Part shown: in pieces, positions 61,601 to 64,000 of the stretch
Numbering within the stretch: the stretch's first letter is position 1
Layout of the letters: every line of letters begins with the position of its first letter
Assembly: GCA_030141605.1 (NCBI GenBank)
Contig: JAQGDQ010000032.1
Span: 944,056-1,008,055 of the forward strand
DNA from: Tubiluchus corallicola
Taxonomy: Eukaryota; Priapulida; Priapulimorpha; Priapulimorphida; Tubiluchidae
Direction: 5' to 3'
DNA: 64,000 nt
Translations under genes and position numbers: made by a program
The notes under the pieces: model-generated
The model's input: the letters and a program-made list of their open reading frames with translations, nothing else
The model's database searches: none
What the model was told of the DNA's origin: nothing

Positions 61601-63581
61601 TGTTATCAAGCTACATTGCAGAGGATCATTTACCAACTGTGCAATGTGGGCTTCACACAATTTGATTCCTAGCTGCTTTGAAACGCTTTTGTATGAAAAT
61701 TTCCTGAAATTTTGCAAAATTCATATGGTCGGCTCACAGGAGTTTCTGCCAAATACAAAATAAGTGATAATAGTTGAGTTTACAAAATTGTATGGAAATT
61801 CATTTGGTCTGTAAACTGGATGGTGCATACATACATATTCTTTACAATTTACATTCGTGTCTTGTCTTCGTCTTAACATAGTCGTTTGTCGATTATTGTC
61901 AGTTACAGGTAGTAAAGGCTTTCTGTAACAATGGCATTACTGAGATTCGTTACTTTATCAAGGTTTGTTGATTTTTTTATTTTTTTCAGTAATTTGATAG
62001 GAACATTGGTAATAATCATTATGCAAAGTATCGGTCAGCCATTACATACGAGTGATCTGCCGTACGAAAGCTGCACAGACAACCCTCATGCAGGAAAGAT
62101 TGAACCACTCGATCAAACAGGTAAAGCAAAGATGTTGTCTATTGTTTGTCAAAGCTTTTGAAATTGAAAAAACTACAAAGTTGCTTCATGTAGAAATTAC
62201 AGTGTAGTTCCCTACAGCTGCTTTATCAACATAAGCCAGATAATAAAAAACACTTTTATTTCTATCTTTTAAACACCCTTGCAGTGCATTCATTCTTGCC
62301 CACTAGCTAACATTGTGATCTTTGTAGCCCAAAGTTCTAAACTTTTAAAATTTTATTACAAAAAAACAACATTTTGTCAACTAAGTTGACTATATACCGA
62401 CTTGTTTCTTCAAGGACTTAGTTACAATATAACTCTACATAAAAAGTGCAAAAAGGAGTACATGGGATATGTATTCCATGGGAATACATGATGCTTATTC
62501 TACAACATTATAGAACTTAAAAAAATGTTTCCAGTTATTATGATTTATATAGAAATGCTTATTGAGCAGTAACTTACAAATCCTTGGTCTAAAACTTGTT
62601 TTTAGTTATGCCCTTTGGTTCTGGATAATACCTGAAAGTTTTGCGAACTAAAAAATTTATCAGGCTATGTTGGTTGGCAGTTTCAAAAGTTAAAATATGA
62701 GTGTGAAAAGTTTGAGCAACATAGTCTACATAGTATAGTCTATGACTGGGTGGGCGTAGCTCAATGGTAGTGTGTTCGCTTCCCACGTGGAAAGTCGCAT
62801 GTTCAATTCCAGACCGAGTCATACCAAAAACTTAAAAAAGTATCTGCTGGTTCTTCAGCCAAGCATGCGGGTTTATCTAAGTAGCATGTGGTTAATAATA
62901 ATCAGAAACACCCTGGAAATAAGTATTGAGTTACTTAATTATATAAATACGATATACTGTGCATTGCAAGTGTTTAGAACTTGTACTTATACCATTGCTC
63001 ATCTACGGGAAAAGTACATAAAGCAGTATTTTGCGGTGTATACAAAAATGTTTTGTCTCTTGCTACTAATATAGAGTTAAAACAGGAATAATTTTCTTTA
63101 GAAAGGCCCAAGTTTTACCACCATTTCCATGTAATCTTTGAATTTGCCTAATTTTATTATTAATAAAAGTGGTATTTGCTAAACTCATCCTGATTACGAA
63201 AATAATTTGTTTAAAGAGCCATCGTGACTAAGCAAATAAAGTTGCGACACTAATTCTCGTAAGAAACAGTTGACTGGATGTAGCTTAAATAAATGCTAGC
63301 TTAATATGTCTGTGGTCGTAATCGAACGTCTGGCAAATTAATCCATTCTTAGAGCATTATTATTCAATATTCACTTTGTTCGTGCATCATTTGAAAGTAG
63401 CTATCTCTTTTGTCATATTTTTATTGAATCTTAATTTTTTTCAGTTCCTATGCTATCACTATCTGCTTTCGGAACCTTTGTCGCCGTTGTTATAGTTTTG
63501 TTTCTACATCCAAAATTGCAACGGTTGAAGAAAGAACACGAGTCGGACAGAGAGGAGTTGTCGTCAGATACAAACAGCTGA
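52642..63581 (+). CDS. SLC49A3: SLC49A3/MFSD7-type major facilitator transporter (10 exons)
   Basis: Exons: 52642-52803, 54274-54432, 54925-55138, 55494-55570, 57022-57156, 58631-58747, 59894-60046, 61122-61279, 61990-62120, 63445-63581. All GT-AG with consistent phases (0,0,1,0,0,0,0,2,1), giving 480 residues. An in-frame TAG at 52609 precedes the ATG. It is a major-facilitator protein with about 12 TM helices, of the FLVCR/SLC49 group. Features: VYKRRWFILATL entering TM1; INWLSMVFGI; VIDYVGIRAS (loop 2-3); LLMPAKVSAIWF; GERTLATTISCMG; NIVSPAVV and DDIPLM; a Ser/Pro/Glu loop between halves (SSSPPTPPSSSAAEKPEP); then SDTFSGLCS, IFIDRTKLYTEVLKIGFC, ELAVELTYPVAEACSAG in the second half. These match SLC49A3 better than FLVCR1/2. 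Other SLC49 members carry heme or choline; the substrate here is not established. Confidence 0.9.
52983..54145 (-). mobile_element. 5'-truncated non-LTR retrotransposon in SLC49A3-like intron 1
   Basis: The minus-strand frame 54141-53671 (about 156 residues, nearly intact) reads as the C-terminal end of a LINE reverse transcriptase. Recognisable segments are VCFAGFRDHATPYYNQL, ILKITNIYKLEMAKFVFKF, HNYQTRFASS and LKYQGPRIF. The 3' UTR runs to a tail with AATAAAGATAC and TTACTTACTTA units at about 52984-53004. It is 5'-truncated as usual for LINE insertions, and younger-looking than the other two fragments because the frame is open. Confidence 0.8.
55571..57021 (+). other. SLC49A3-like intron 4
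   Basis: GTAAGG to CTTTTCAG. Holds a (TA)n run at 56868-56893. No exon-like segment is seen inside. Confidence 0.6.
57157..58630 (+). other. SLC49A3-like intron 5
   Basis: GTAGGT to TTTTTTAG. A 91-codon open frame (57569-57844) without an ATG start has no family features and is treated as chance. Confidence 0.55.
58748..59893 (+). other. SLC49A3-like intron 6
   Basis: GTATGT to CATTGCAG. Nothing further is recognised in it. Confidence 0.6.
60714..60855. repeat. tRNA-Thr-like core inside ~47-bp inverted arms
   Basis: Arms TGAAAGACAGAAACTGTG...GTTGGAATACAG and its reverse complement (CTGTATTCCAACTTCACA...) flank a core with TAGTGGTCTAAG (D-arm like) and an anticodon arm CCTGC-CTTGTAA-GCAGA (UGU, Thr-like). 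A B-box GGTTCAAATCC sits on the minus strand in the left arm and a weaker one on the plus strand in the right arm. It looks like a tRNA-derived foldback element in intron 7, not a working tRNA. Confidence 0.7.
61280..61989 (+). other. SLC49A3-like intron 8
   Basis: GTAGGT to TTTTTTCAG. No other feature is recognised. Confidence 0.6.
62744..62821 (+). repeat. tRNA-Gly(CCC)-like SINE head in intron 9
   Basis: An exact A-box (TAGCTCAATGG), anticodon arm TTCGC-TTCCCAC-GTGGA (CCC, Gly-like) and B-box-like GTTCAATTCC are present. The T-stem does not pair and the acceptor stem pairs only if the first bases are shifted. A SINE or tRNA pseudogene is therefore likelier than a functional tRNA. Confidence 0.55.
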
Positions 63582-63911
63582 CATTGCAGTTGAATAACTT
63601 GGTGGTGATGAAGATTGTGGAGCCAAACTATTTATGGTTGTGTACTGTGTTTTTGTGAAATCAAACTCAGACAACTGCTAGATAACCCGTTGGCTAGCAG
63701 TGCCACAGTTTTTGAAGGTTTTTGTAAGCATCAATTGATGATTTTCATGTGGAGCTATTGCAAATTTAAGTTTATTTTTTATGATTTTCGACTTGATTTT
63801 ATCAATTATTGAATTACACAATTTACATACATAGTAAGGTATTGTCTTTTTATTTAGACTGCAGTACTTTTAATTATGTTAGAAATATAAAGCTAAAAAT
63901 AATTAAATTCG

Positions 63912-63917
63912 AATAAA
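63912..63917 (+). terminator. Poly(A) signal of the SLC49A3-like gene
   Basis: AATAAA about 330 bases after the stop at 63579-63581, followed by a TTGTTGTG GT-rich element. Confidence 0.6.
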
Positions 63918-64000
63918 AAGTCTTGTTGTGTTACTAATTTTACATTTTTTAAACAAAATCACATTTCAGTACGAAGTCAAGTTATCAAAAAGGTGCTGTT

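Overview
This window is nuclear DNA from an animal, most likely an AT-rich invertebrate bilaterian. Genes are split by GT-AG introns and separated by long non-coding stretches full of microsatellites, foldback elements, tRNA-like SINE fragments and decayed non-LTR retrotransposon ends. There are no operons, Shine-Dalgarno sites or CRISPR arrays. The sequence alone does not fix the phylum. A ZP-domain membrane protein with a cuticlin-like domain, an SLC49A3-type carrier and a NIPA-type Mg2+ transporter fit many protostomes.

Layout. At 1-3979 (minus) lies the 5' part of a large poly-C2H2 zinc-finger gene that runs off the left edge. At 11607-12330 and 33819-34394 (both minus) are two small secreted precursors that end in nearly the same C-terminal motif (HYLLxSRGxRI) behind a C-x6-C pair. 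They look like paralogous peptide-hormone-like or other secreted precursors of a family I do not recognise. Between them, 21468-30910 (plus) is an eight-exon gene for a 654-residue single-pass membrane protein with a ZP domain. At 42044-44067 (minus) is a two-exon F-box/leucine-rich protein whose first coding exon contributes only 7 bases. At 49783-50886 (minus) is an intronless NIPA-family Mg2+ transporter. Divergent from it, at 52642-63581 (plus), is a ten-exon 480-residue major-facilitator transporter of the SLC49A3/MFSD7 type. I assembled the three spliced models by hand: splice sites are GT-AG and every reading-frame phase agrees.

Repeats. Three decayed non-LTR retrotransposon C-termini (8521-8884, 51920-52510, 52983-54145), four foldback elements, two families of dispersed repeats each present twice in the window, and several long compound microsatellites account for much of the space between genes and inside introns.

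The genes are an ordinary mixed neighbourhood (transcription factor, ubiquitin adaptor, two transporters, an apical-matrix protein) and show no common pathway. The most unusual signal is the pair of secreted precursors with the shared exact C-terminus.
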